From assembly GCA_029560585.1 (NCBI GenBank), contig JAKQKQ010000028.1, forward strand, positions 1 to 54,400: a DNA stretch of 54,400 nt, given 5' to 3'. Numbering within the stretch: position 1 is the first letter of the stretch; each line of letters begins with the position of its first letter. The translations under genes were made by a program, and so were the position numbers. The notes under the pieces were generated by a model, which worked only from the letters and a program-made list of their open reading frames with translations, made no database searches and was not told where the DNA came from. This document shows, in pieces, positions 34,511 through 42,268 of this stretch. The stretch is from Verrucomicrobiota bacterium (GTDB lineage: Bacteria > Verrucomicrobiota > Verrucomicrobiia > JADLBR01).

Positions 34511-35455
34511 CTAGCCCTGGCCGCGCGCCCCGTTCCCCGCGCCCAGAATCCGGAAGATCCCCCTCAGTTTTCCCCAAACAACCGCGGGCAATCTCGCCCA
34601 ACCGCTTGCCGAGCGAAGACCCGACGCGATTGAAAACAATTCCCACGCGACGAGCCTCGAATAGTCACCAAACCGCTTCATTCCCCGGATTCTTGTCATG
34701 ATGAAATGGCGATTGACTAACTCCATGGCGGCACCGCGCGCGACTCCCAATCTGCCCCGTCCCGCACCGGTGTCATGAAATATGCGGGCCTTGCGTGCGC
34801 TCGCCAATCGCCATTTCCGCGCGACGGTCAATGACAGCGCGAGATCCTCGCCAAGCGAATACCCGATGAAGTGCGGATGAAACGGCGGATCTGGCAGGGC
34901 CTCGCGACGATAGAGGGTGACACCCAGATTGAGCCAATCCACGGGCGACACCTCGGGCAGATCATCGCGACTGTCGGGCAGGAAATTGAGTCCCGGCCCA
35001 ATGCAACGTCCCGCATAGCTGGGCAGCCGTGCGCCATTCAGCCAGGCATAGAACGCACCGCTCACCCGGCCCGGGGCATGATACTCCTGATTGGTGATAA
35101 CCGCATTCACGCCGCCGAGCCCGGGATCGCCCGAGATCGCATCCCAGAGCGCCCGGAGGCACCCCGGCTCCAAGACCACGTCATCATCCGCAAACAGGAT
35201 GAAGGGCTGCGTCGAGGCGGCCACCCCCTCGTTGCGCTGGCTCGCCGCGCCAACCTTCTCGGCGCACCGATGCACGCATCGGCCGGCGGCGCCCCCCGCG
35301 GCGGCGCAGAGTTCCCGCGTCCTCGCATCGCGCGATGCGTCCACCACCACCATCTCCGCGAGGGCCAGCTCCTGCGCCCGGAGGGAGGCGAACAGGTTGG
35401 CCAGCTTCTCCGGCCGATCCTTCGTCGCGATGACCGCCGTTACAGGTATTTTCAT
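34511..35455 (-). CDS. Glycosyltransferase family 2, paralog of the gene at 37071
   Basis: This is a 314-residue GT-A enzyme: KIPVTAVIATKDRPEKLANL, MVVVDASRDARTRELC, SQRNEGVAA and FILFADDDVVLEPGCLRAL (metal site), then VITNQEYHAPGRVSG, GRCIGPGLNF and YSLGEDLALSLTVARKWRL with the ED pair. It shares these blocks in order with the gene at 37071-38012, so the two arose by duplication. The frame is open to 35632, but the first 59 residues are repeat translation, so ATG 35455 (MKIPVTAV) is preferred. The donor sugar is unknown. Confidence 0.86.
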   Translation of the reverse strand: MKIPVTAVIATKDRPEKLANLFASLRAQELALAEMVVVDASRDARTRELCAAAGGAAGRCVHRCAEKVGAASQRNEGVAASTQPFILFADDDVVLEPGCLRALWDAISGDPGLGGVNAVITNQEYHAPGRVSGAFYAWLNGARLPSYAGRCIGPGLNFLPDSRDDLPEVSPVDWLNLGVTLYRREALPDPPFHPHFIGYSLGEDLALSLTVARKWRLASARKARIFHDTGAGRGRLGVARGAAMELVNRHFIMTRIRGMKRFGDYSRLVAWELFSIASGLRSASGWARLPAVVWGKLRGIFRILGAGNGARGQG

Positions 35456-35527
35456 TCTTTCGTGCCAGGACGCAGGGGCGCCAAGAGACCTTGAGAGAAT
35501 TCGTGCTTGTTCGTGTTCATTCGTGGT
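35456..35527. repeat. Family F/A repeat at the end of the next GT2 gene
   Basis: TTTCGTGCCAGGACGCAGGG, GGCGCCAAGAG and TTCGTGCTTGTTCGTGTTCA-TTCGTGG follow one another. The TTCGTGTTCATTCGTGG arm is inside the coding frame of the upstream gene, where its inverse spells KNHE and the stop TGA (35517-35519). Confidence 0.72.
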
Positions 35528-36449
35528 TCTTGAAATACGCCGCCAGCGGATCGGGCACGGCCATGGCCCGCAGCATCGACTTTGCCCGCCACCACAGGAA
35601 TCGCGACAGTGGCACCGATGGCATGCGGACACCGATATACCCCAAGCTCTCCTCCAGCCGCGCGGCCCTGCCAGAAATCCGCGCGACCTCTAAGAGATCG
35701 GGCAGAAGTCCCGGGCCATACCGGCGCCAAATCTGCCGGTGCAGCCTCTGGCGCCCGCGGGAAAGCGCGCGCCGCGGGCCGGGCTCGATGGCCAATCCCT
35801 CGCCCTGCGGCGCGGACCACACCGCGAGCGGCTCCGCCGCGAAATACACCGGTTCCTCGATCTGCAACGTCCGACAGTGCTCCTGTAAAACCGTGTCCTT
35901 CACGGACGGTCCCACCCGCAGGCGGCTCTGCGCGTCCGTCCGCCAGAACAGTGCCCCGTTGGCGACGCCCAACCCAAAAAAGAGCCGCGCGTGGAGCGCG
36001 CGCGGTTCCTGGCGACCTTCGGCGTACAGCGCGCCCAGTGTGGTCTCTCCGCCGATGGCGCCGTCCCGCCAGATGCACTGATTGCGCATGAGCAGGGAGC
36101 AACCCGAGTCGGCCAAGGCACGCAGGTTGGCCTCAAGGCATGTGGGCAGGAGCCAATTGTCATCCTCCAAGACGCAGGCAAACGCCCCTCCCGCCATCGG
36201 CCCCTCGGTGAACGCCTGATCGATATTGCCCGCGGCCCCGAGTGGATCGCGGTTCACCGCGTATCGGATCCGCCCGTCCCCCAGCGCTTGGACCACCGCC
36301 TCGCCCTCGCGCTCAGACGAATCATCCAGCACCAGCGCCACCCATTCGCCGTGCGTCTGCGCGATCAGGCTTTGCAGCGCCCGGCGCAACCATTCCGGCC
36401 GACGGTGCGTCGGAACCCGAATTTCGCACAAGTCGGAGAGAGTTACCAT
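35517..36449 (-). CDS. Glycosyltransferase family 2, stop codon provided by a repeat
   Basis: This is a 310-residue GT-A enzyme: CEIRVPTHRRPEWLRRALQS, ALVLDDSSEREGEAVVQAL, AAGNIDQAF and CVLEDDNWLLPTCLEANL, where EDD is the probable metal site. MRNQCIWRDGAIGGETTLGA and FGLGVANGALFWRTDAQSRL follow. It differs from the two paralogs either side of it. The last residues FKNHE and the TGA are encoded by a family A repeat, so the natural end may have been a few residues different. The start MVTLSDL at 36449 lies right beside another repeat. Confidence 0.82.
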   Translation of the reverse strand: MVTLSDLCEIRVPTHRRPEWLRRALQSLIAQTHGEWVALVLDDSSEREGEAVVQALGDGRIRYAVNRDPLGAAGNIDQAFTEGPMAGGAFACVLEDDNWLLPTCLEANLRALADSGCSLLMRNQCIWRDGAIGGETTLGALYAEGRQEPRALHARLFFGLGVANGALFWRTDAQSRLRVGPSVKDTVLQEHCRTLQIEEPVYFAAEPLAVWSAPQGEGLAIEPGPRRALSRGRQRLHRQIWRRYGPGLLPDLLEVARISGRAARLEESLGYIGVRMPSVPLSRFLWWRAKSMLRAMAVPDPLAAYFKNHE

Positions 36450-36494
36450 GGATTCTGCCCCGCCGGACCCTCCGTCCTCCGGTCAGACTCGATC

Positions 36495-36620
36495 ATCCGC
36501 CACAAAGAGGCCCAAGAAACACGAAGATACGAACCCCCTCTACGACTCCTGTGCCTCCTCGTGGTCATCCGTCCTCCCGTCACTCGCGATCATGCGCCAC
36601 GAAGAAGCAAAAATGTCACT
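36495..36620. repeat. Family A relatives, left flank of the GxxExxY gene
   Basis: GCCACAAAGAGGCCCAAGAA and ACACGAAGATACGAA are mirrored by CTCCTGTGCCTCCTCGTGG at 36545-36563, then GCGCCACGAAGAAGCAAAAA at 36595. The pieces form an interrupted hairpin. Together with 37028-37068 they bracket the small gene. Confidence 0.6.
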
Positions 36621-36636
36621 ATCGCACCGCTACGTC

Positions 36637-37020
36637 CTAGATCGCATCGAGAATGTACTTTTTAATATGGAGTTTTGGTGCTCCGAAGTTGACCAAGAGA
36701 CCATGTTCGATTCGCGAACACCTGAGGTATCCAAGCAATTGTGTAACGTGATCGTCTGTCACAAGTCGACACGCCTTGAGTTCGACAATGAGCAGCCCTT
36801 CGACAAAGAGATCCGCAAAGAACTCGCCCAAAATCATTCCATCCGCATCCCTGACGGTTAGCGGCCATTGCTGAAGAACATCCAGTCCCTGCTTGCGTAG
36901 TCTGTGCGCCAGTCCGTTCTCATAAACTTTCTCCATGTGTCCGGAGCGTAGATACCGGTGCAGTTCAAAACTCGTCGTACGGATCACATCACACAGCTGA
37001 TTAATGTTTTCCCACCCCAT
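36637..37020 (-). CDS. GxxExxY protein (PD-(D/E)XK nuclease-like fold)
   Basis: This is a 127-residue protein of a family found widely in PVC and other environmental bacteria; its function is unknown. RSGHMEKVYENGLAHRLRKQ carries the eponymous G-x-x-E-x-x-Y, and LGEFFADLFVEGLLIVELKA shows an Asp...Glu-x-Lys arrangement like PD-(D/E)XK nucleases. HVTQLLGYLRCSRIEHGLLV and NFGAPKLHIKKYIL complete the usual order. AGGATAGGGT just before the ATG could bind the ribosome. It interrupts the GT2 genes and has family A repeats on both sides, so it may be a small mobile passenger. Confidence 0.9.
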   Translation of the reverse strand: MGWENINQLCDVIRTTSFELHRYLRSGHMEKVYENGLAHRLRKQGLDVLQQWPLTVRDADGMILGEFFADLFVEGLLIVELKACRLVTDDHVTQLLGYLRCSRIEHGLLVNFGAPKLHIKKYILDAI

Positions 37021-37027
37021 ACCCTAT

Positions 37028-37068
37028 CCTGATTTCTTCGTGCCTCCTGTGCCTCCTTGTGGCTGTTC
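37028..37068. repeat. Family A relative, right flank of the GxxExxY gene
   Basis: TTTCTTCGTGCCTCCTGTGC and CTCCTTGTGGCTG lie between the GxxExxY start and the stop of the upstream GT2. They are the inverse of the CACAAGGAGG / GGCACGAAGAA pattern. They resemble the pieces at 36495-36565 on the other side. Confidence 0.6.
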
Positions 37069-37070
37069 AA

Positions 37071-38012
37071 TCAATAGCATCCCATGCGCCATGCGGTCTC
37101 GATCACGCGCGGGAGCGCCTGCAGCTTCCCAACGAGCGACGGCACAAGAATCCGCCGTCCCAGGGGCGTCCTCAGCAGCGACAGCAGCATGAACGCCTGA
37201 TAGGCGGCGAACCGAAGATGATCGCCCGCGCCGTCTTTGCCAAGCACGCGCGCCATGATATAGTGCCGCCCGACCATCTCGATCGCGGCGAACTGCCTCG
37301 CCCCACACTTGATCTCACCCTTGACCCGATCGTGATAGACCCGCGCACCCCGCATATTGGCCAACCGCCAGCGTCTCGCGACGACCAGCGACAGCGCCAT
37401 GTCCTCGACAAGGGAATAGGCCTTGAAAAATGGATCGAATACCGGATCCGGCAATGCCTCGCGCCGATACATGACGCAGGTCGTCGGCGCCCAGTCGATG
37501 GGCGCAATCTCCGCACGCCCCGGCGCATCCCATGACAAGAAACCCACGGCCGGGCCGATGCACCGGCCCGAGAAATCATCCATGTCGCCGCCGTTCAGCC
37601 ACGCGAAGAACCGCCGACTGATCCGCCCGAGGGGGTGATATTGCTGGTTGGTGATGAGCGCGCTCGCACCGCCCAGTCCCCCATCCGACGCCAGGGCCTC
37701 ATACAGCGCCCCCAGGCACCCCGGCTCCATGACGACATCGTCATCCGCAAAAAGTACAAATGGTTTAGACGAAAGCGACACCCCCTGATTCCGCTGCGCG
37801 CCCGCGCCACGCTCCACGGCCCGCGCATAGGTCACCCGGGCCGCGGAATCCTCCGAGTTCTCGCAGAGCGCACGCGTCCGACCATCGGACGACGCGTCCA
37901 CCACCACCAGCTCTGCGGCGCGCCCCTTCTGTGCCCACAGGCTCGCGAGCAGATTGGCCAGCTTTTCGGGCCGATCCCCGGTCGCGATCACGACGGAAAC
38001 GGGAATGTCCAT
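37071..38012 (-). CDS. Glycosyltransferase family 2, paralog of the gene at 34511
   Basis: This is a 313-residue GT-A enzyme: IPVSVVIATGDRPEKLANLL, LVVVDASSDGRTRALC, AQRNQGVSL and FVLFADDDVVMEPGCLGAL, then LITNQQYHPLGRIS, FSGRCIGPAVGFL and YSLVEDMALSLVVARRWRL. The same blocks in the same order appear at 34511-35455, so this is a duplicated transferase that may place a different sugar. ATG 38012 (MDIPVSV) is preferred to 38027, because the first five residues of the longer form are not conserved. It is separated from the next gene by 29 bases. Confidence 0.86.
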   Translation of the reverse strand: MDIPVSVVIATGDRPEKLANLLASLWAQKGRAAELVVVDASSDGRTRALCENSEDSAARVTYARAVERGAGAQRNQGVSLSSKPFVLFADDDVVMEPGCLGALYEALASDGGLGGASALITNQQYHPLGRISRRFFAWLNGGDMDDFSGRCIGPAVGFLSWDAPGRAEIAPIDWAPTTCVMYRREALPDPVFDPFFKAYSLVEDMALSLVVARRWRLANMRGARVYHDRVKGEIKCGARQFAAIEMVGRHYIMARVLGKDGAGDHLRFAAYQAFMLLSLLRTPLGRRILVPSLVGKLQALPRVIETAWRMGCY

Positions 38013-38041
38013 GCTGCAGAACGGCAAGACTCTGGAGATGC

Positions 38042-38908
38042 TCAGCGCGGATCCGCCTTCCCGGCGCCCTTGGGCCGACGCACGGCCGCGACGATGCCCT
38101 CTCCCGAGGTAGCCGTCGTTTCATCGAGCATCACGGAGGTCGTGAATCCCTCGCGCGAGAGCATGTCGAGTGCGCCCCGCCATGATTCCCGGTTGCCGTG
38201 CCACTCGAGGAAGATGGCCGATCTCTCGGGCAGGATGGGCATCAGTCTCGGCAAGAGCTGATGCTCGGCGCCCTCCACGTCCATCTTGACAATCAACCGC
38301 CCGGCCCGCTGTCGACCGACGAGATCGTTGAGATCGACCGTGCGCACGCGGATCGAGTCACGCACTCCGTTTTCGACAAGTGCGCCGCGAAAGCTGTTCC
38401 CGGAAAAGTACGCCCATCCCTCCTCAAGTGCCGCGGCCGCGGGAACGAGTTCTGCGGCGATGCCATTCTCGCTCACGTGTGACGCGAGGCGGTCGTAGTT
38501 GTCCGGATTCGGCTCAAGGCTCACGATTCGCGCTGACGGAAACGTGACGCCCGCCAGACAGGTGAAGAAACCGACATGGGCCCCGCAATCCACGACGACG
38601 TCGGGCTCGAAATCCACGATGTCCAGAGGATAGTGGCGCCACAAAAACACCGCCTCGAAGGTGATGAAATCATCGAAGTGCCGAAACCGCACGCTCAGCC
38701 GCTTTCCCGCTTTGCCCGGCACCGCAAATTCGTGCCACGATTTCAGGAGCGCACTCCACGTGGGCGCCATGAGCCGATTGTGAAGCGCGCCGATGGCGGC
38801 CCATCGCATGCGCGACGGCAATGAGACCCCCAGTGGCGAAAACGCGATCATGCGCGATCGCGCATTCCCCGCCTTTTGCGCCAAGATTCTTAGGATGTTC
38901 TCCGCCAT
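38042..38908 (-). CDS. FkbM family methyltransferase
   Basis: This is a 288-residue SAM methyltransferase: VVVDCGAHVGFFTCLAGVTF (motif I), IVSLEPNPDNYDRLASHV (acidic residue after strand 2) and VKMDVEGAEHQLLPRLMPIL, with the DxEGxE of the family. It follows about 100 residues without a recognised domain. It probably O-methylates a sugar. A GTG at 38914 would add two residues; ATG 38908 is preferred, with GAGGTG just upstream. It is the third FkbM gene in the locus and not closely related to the other two. Confidence 0.87.
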   Translation of the reverse strand: MAENILRILAQKAGNARSRMIAFSPLGVSLPSRMRWAAIGALHNRLMAPTWSALLKSWHEFAVPGKAGKRLSVRFRHFDDFITFEAVFLWRHYPLDIVDFEPDVVVDCGAHVGFFTCLAGVTFPSARIVSLEPNPDNYDRLASHVSENGIAAELVPAAAALEEGWAYFSGNSFRGALVENGVRDSIRVRTVDLNDLVGRQRAGRLIVKMDVEGAEHQLLPRLMPILPERSAIFLEWHGNRESWRGALDMLSREGFTTSVMLDETTATSGEGIVAAVRRPKGAGKADPR

Positions 38909-39321
38909 CGGCACCTCACGTCCTCGCCTGAGTCCCCAAATTCAGCCAGCATTGCCATGCGCGCGCCGGATCATTGGCCAAAGCGGCGCGTTTGCGCGCC
39001 GCACTCCAAAAACTCCTGCCCCTCGCGTCTTGGAGTGCGGCGGCGCCGCCGCCGCTTTCCACGGCCGGCAGAGCCGGCGTTCCGCCCCCTGCCAAAGCGG
39101 TAACGTCGCTCCACTTTGCACCGCATGAGGACCAGGCATTTTCATTCCCGGTGGTCCGGCAGCCGCCGGATGGAATCTGACCCGAAAACTCAGACATCGA
39201 ATCGTAGGAGCCTGCTTGCAGGCGACGCGCATCGCGCGCAAGGGCGCTCCTACGAGGGACACCATGCCCGCATCGCGCGCAAGCGCGCTCCTACGTCCCA
39301 TTTTCACCCCAGGTGGGGCCG
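38909..39321. repeat. Gene-free gap with families B and C repeats
   Basis: 38998-39042 has GCCGCACTCCAAAA and its inverse TCTTGGAGTGCGGC, then GCCAAAGCGGTAACGTCGCT to 39127, a variant of family B. 39136-39155 is the inverse of the GGGGATGAAAATG block. 39204-39297 holds two family C copies with GTAGGAGCCTGCTTGCAGGC and CGCGCGCAAGCGCGCTCCTA. 39299-39320 again is the GATGAAAATG block in inverse. No gene is seen. Confidence 0.75.
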
Positions 39322-40536
39322 CTAGCCGTTCGCGCGCGCCCCGCCCGCCGCGATCGCATCCTCGATCCCCGATTGAAAGGCTCGGAACAGAACGTCGTGC
39401 GCAAAGGTCGAGCGCGCCGCATTGAGGGCGGCATCGATCAAGGACTGCCTCAAGGCGCCGTCCTCGCGAAGGGCGGACACCGCCCCCGCCAGCGCATCCT
39501 CCGAACTGGGCTGATCGACCCACATGGCGCGCCGGGGAGGACCCGCGGCCCAGTTGGCGGCGGCGCTCCCCCGCGGGGCAAACAGTAGAATCGGCAGACC
39601 GAAGGCCGTGTATTCGGCGAGTTTCGTGGGGAACAACAGTTTCCCGTTGAGCCCGATCAGGTGATCCACGATCGCCACCAGGACATCGGCTGACCGGCGG
39701 ATGTGCGCCGAGATCTCGCCCGCGGGCACTGGATCACGGACCTCGATCCCCTTGTGGCCGAACCGCGCGTCCTCCCGGAGCCGGGTCGCGGCGGCCGTAT
39801 AGATGATGAGGTGCGCACCCCGCTCACCCAAGCAGCGGCCGAGTTCCGCGAGTCGATCGACAATGCCATCCGAGTGGATGGAACCCGCGTATAGAAAATT
39901 CATCGGGCGTTGGCCCCGCGCGTCGGCGGGCGCCGTCATCCCGATCTGCGCGCCCATCGCCAAGCCGGGATAGAGGACCCGCGCGGGGACCCCGCAACGC
40001 TCCTCGTACTCGGATGCCATCTCGGGGCTTACACAGAATCGCACGGCAGTATCCCGATAGAATCTCTTCAGCACCCGCCCACGCCACTGCCCGAACAGAG
40101 GCCTCAACTGGTGTAAATCTGTCACGGCCTCGTCGTGGACGATGAGTGCCAGCGGCAGCCGATGACGGCGCGCCGCGCCCCACGCCCGCGCCCAGCCCGA
40201 GCCGTGCCATACGGTCACGATCACCTCCGGCCGAAATCGCCGGATAGCGCGATCGACGGCGGACGATGGCAGCCACGCGCGGACCGTTTCAAAAAGCCCG
40301 ATCGCCCCCGCCAGTCGCGTCCGCATCAGCCGCGCCCAGGCCCGCCTCACCACGATCCATTCGGCCGCGGAAACCGGCGGGCCGTCCGGCTCCACGGAAA
40401 CCACGCACAGCCTTTCGCTCGGGTGCGTCTCGAATAGCCGATACAACAAGAGGCAGCCGCCGTACGAGTTCGATGGGGCCACGTCGCCGATGTACATCAG
40501 CCGCCGAGGCGGGCATTCGTGTTTATCGGCGCTCAT
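39322..40536 (-). CDS. Glycosyltransferase family 4-like protein
   Basis: This 404-residue protein is GT-B in layout but lacks the clear E-x7-E donor pair. RRLMYIGDVAPSNSYGGCLL (N-terminal acceptor loop), VIVTVWHGSGWARAWGAARR, LALIVHDEAVTDLHQLRPLF, then NFLYAGSIHSDGIVDRLAEL and TKLAEYTAFGLPILLFAPRG in the donor domain. The N-terminus SADKHECPP before the homology comes partly from a repeat arm (AACACGAATGCCCG). ATG 40536 is chosen; an internal ATG 40497 (MYIGDVAP) is possible. The donor is unknown. Confidence 0.78.
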   Translation of the reverse strand: MSADKHECPPRRLMYIGDVAPSNSYGGCLLLYRLFETHPSERLCVVSVEPDGPPVSAAEWIVVRRAWARLMRTRLAGAIGLFETVRAWLPSSAVDRAIRRFRPEVIVTVWHGSGWARAWGAARRHRLPLALIVHDEAVTDLHQLRPLFGQWRGRVLKRFYRDTAVRFCVSPEMASEYEERCGVPARVLYPGLAMGAQIGMTAPADARGQRPMNFLYAGSIHSDGIVDRLAELGRCLGERGAHLIIYTAAATRLREDARFGHKGIEVRDPVPAGEISAHIRRSADVLVAIVDHLIGLNGKLLFPTKLAEYTAFGLPILLFAPRGSAAANWAAGPPRRAMWVDQPSSEDALAGAVSALREDGALRQSLIDAALNAARSTFAHDVLFRAFQSGIEDAIAAGGARANG

Positions 40537-41003
40537 CAATCAACACGAATCCCTTTCGGATCACCATCCGTGTGCATTCGTGTCTATCCGTGGTCCGCTT
40601 TCTCCCGCAGAGACGCAGGGACGCAGTGCCGTCACGTCCGCCGGGAGGGCCCGCGGCCTGAGCGTGTCTCAAAACCTCTGAACCGTGCCGCCTGGCACAG
40701 GCGGCCTACAAATTTAGTAGGGCATCTCTGTGAGATGCCGTGCATTGTCGCGCGCCGCACACCATTGGAAGTCCCCTCTATTATCAGATGGGCATTGATT
40801 GTTGGGTGTTCCGTGTTGGGAGTTTGAGTTTTGAGACAGCCTCGCCTCGCGGGCCGGGTCGGCCCAGGAACCGCGCATCCGGTGGGACTCATGCTTCACG
40901 CGCCGACTCCAACCACGAATGGACACCAATCAACACGAATCCCCATCCAGCGCCTTGAACAGGAGGCAACAGAGATAACGGAGCCATTCGTGTGCATTCG
41001 TGT
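40537..41003. repeat. Gene-free gap with families A, D, F and G repeats
   Basis: 40537-40600 has CAACACGAAT with GTGCATTCGTGTCTATCCGT, a family A half; 40600-40625 has TCTCCCGCAGAGACGCAGGG. 40685-40742 has CCGCCTGGCACAGGCGG and GGGCATCTCTGTGAGATGCC (family D). 40795-40845 has GTTGGGTGTTCCGTGTTGGG (family G). 40910-41003 has AACCACGAATGGACACCAAT mirrored by TTCGTGTGCATTCGTGTCTA. I see no gene; the frames here are repeat translations. Confidence 0.7.
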
Positions 41004-42230
41004 CTATTCGTGGTTCGCTTTCTCCCGCGGAGACGCAGGGGCGCAGAGAGTTCCACCTGGTATCCCCACCTTCTCCCAACCCGCGCGCCATGTGGCCCGA
41101 GCCGCCTCGACCGACAATCGCGTCGCCACCAGGCGCCGCGCATTCGCCAGCACGCGTCGCCGCAGTCCGGGGTCCCGCACGGCCTCCACCCCGCGTCGCA
41201 TCGCCTCGGTCGCGGGCGACGTGACAACCACCGCGGCATCCTCCGGCGCGAGGTAATCCACCATCGCGCTGTCGGACGGCCCGATCGCCAGCGTCATCGT
41301 CCCGCTGGCGAGGCACTCGGACATCTTGGTCGCGATATTGAAATGCGACATGTTTGCCAGCGCCTCTTTGAAACTGATGGGCAGCAGGACGGCGTCATAC
41401 TCGCGCATCTTGGCCACCACGTCCTCGGGGGCCGCGGCGCCGCGCGCGCTCACGCCCGCCACTTTGATCTCCTCTGGGAGATCCTGTCGTGACCACACAT
41501 CGAGGGTTGCGCGACGCGGGCTCACGGCCGCATTCACGAAGGCCTCCAGAGCATCGACCTGCCACGGCCCCACGTGCCCGAAATACCCGCACCGGATCGG
41601 GCCACCCCCCGACGAGATATCCCACCGCGGTTCCCCAACGGGGTCCGCTGGACCGAACAGGACCGTCGCTTCCACGCCAAACCTCTCCCGGTAGAATCTC
41701 CCGAGCGCCGGGCTGATGACGAACACGTGTGCCGCGCCCTGCAGGTGCGCCCGCATCAAGTCCTCCATCTCTGGATCATAGCGCCACGAATCACCCTCTC
41801 GCCGCAGGCAGTGGTCGTCCATCATCCACGTCACATAGGGAAACGGGTTTCCGCGGCGGATATCCCCCAAGATCCGAGGAACGAAATCCCCCTGGGGGCA
41901 CGCCAAGCATCGGACCCGATCCCTCCCCCGCAGCAGCGCCCGCATCCGCACTGCCGCGCGACGACAAAACGCCCGCCTCAGACCCGGACGCCTCGCCAAA
42001 CGATCCGCCATCGTGCACCCCAGCAATCGACGGCACCAGACCGTGTCCGGCCAGAAATCGATCTGCACTGACCTCGGAGCGAAACGCCGGGCCGGGGGCG
42101 CCTGCCGCGCGAATCCACCCGGATGCACGAACAGATCGAATGCATCCAGATCGGAACCCAACACCCGCTGCAAGGTCAGACCGCCGCCGTGGCCGTCCGA
42201 GACCGCCATTTCTGAAAAGAGAAGGTTCAC
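41004..42230 (-). CDS. Glycosyltransferase family 4-like protein, C-terminus provided by repeats
   Basis: This is a 408-residue GT-B-like protein: NLLFSEMAVSDGHGGGLTLQ at the N-terminus, then VRCLACPQGDFVPRIL, YVTWMMDDHCLRREGDSWRY and AHVFVISPALGRFYRERFGV. The donor domain has IRCGYFGHVGPWQVDALEAF and FNIATKMSECLASGTMTLAI. The last 15 residues GTLCAPASPREKANHE are the inverse translation of a family F block (CTGCGTCTCCGCGGGAGAAA) joined to a family A block, ending AAC CAC GAA TAG. The natural C-terminus was probably near WEKVGIPG. The enzyme itself looks complete. Confidence 0.8.
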   Translation of the reverse strand: MNLLFSEMAVSDGHGGGLTLQRVLGSDLDAFDLFVHPGGFARQAPPARRFAPRSVQIDFWPDTVWCRRLLGCTMADRLARRPGLRRAFCRRAAVRMRALLRGRDRVRCLACPQGDFVPRILGDIRRGNPFPYVTWMMDDHCLRREGDSWRYDPEMEDLMRAHLQGAAHVFVISPALGRFYRERFGVEATVLFGPADPVGEPRWDISSGGGPIRCGYFGHVGPWQVDALEAFVNAAVSPRRATLDVWSRQDLPEEIKVAGVSARGAAAPEDVVAKMREYDAVLLPISFKEALANMSHFNIATKMSECLASGTMTLAIGPSDSAMVDYLAPEDAAVVVTSPATEAMRRGVEAVRDPGLRRRVLANARRLVATRLSVEAARATWRAGWEKVGIPGGTLCAPASPREKANHE

Positions 42231-42268
42231 GGTCGCGAGTTCTACGTCAGCCTTTGCAACCCCCTCGA

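Noticed and set aside
37036-37062. AGGAGG inside the repeat as the ribosome site of the GxxExxY gene
   Set aside because: It lies more than 20 bases from the ATG; the closer AGGATAGGGT is better placed.
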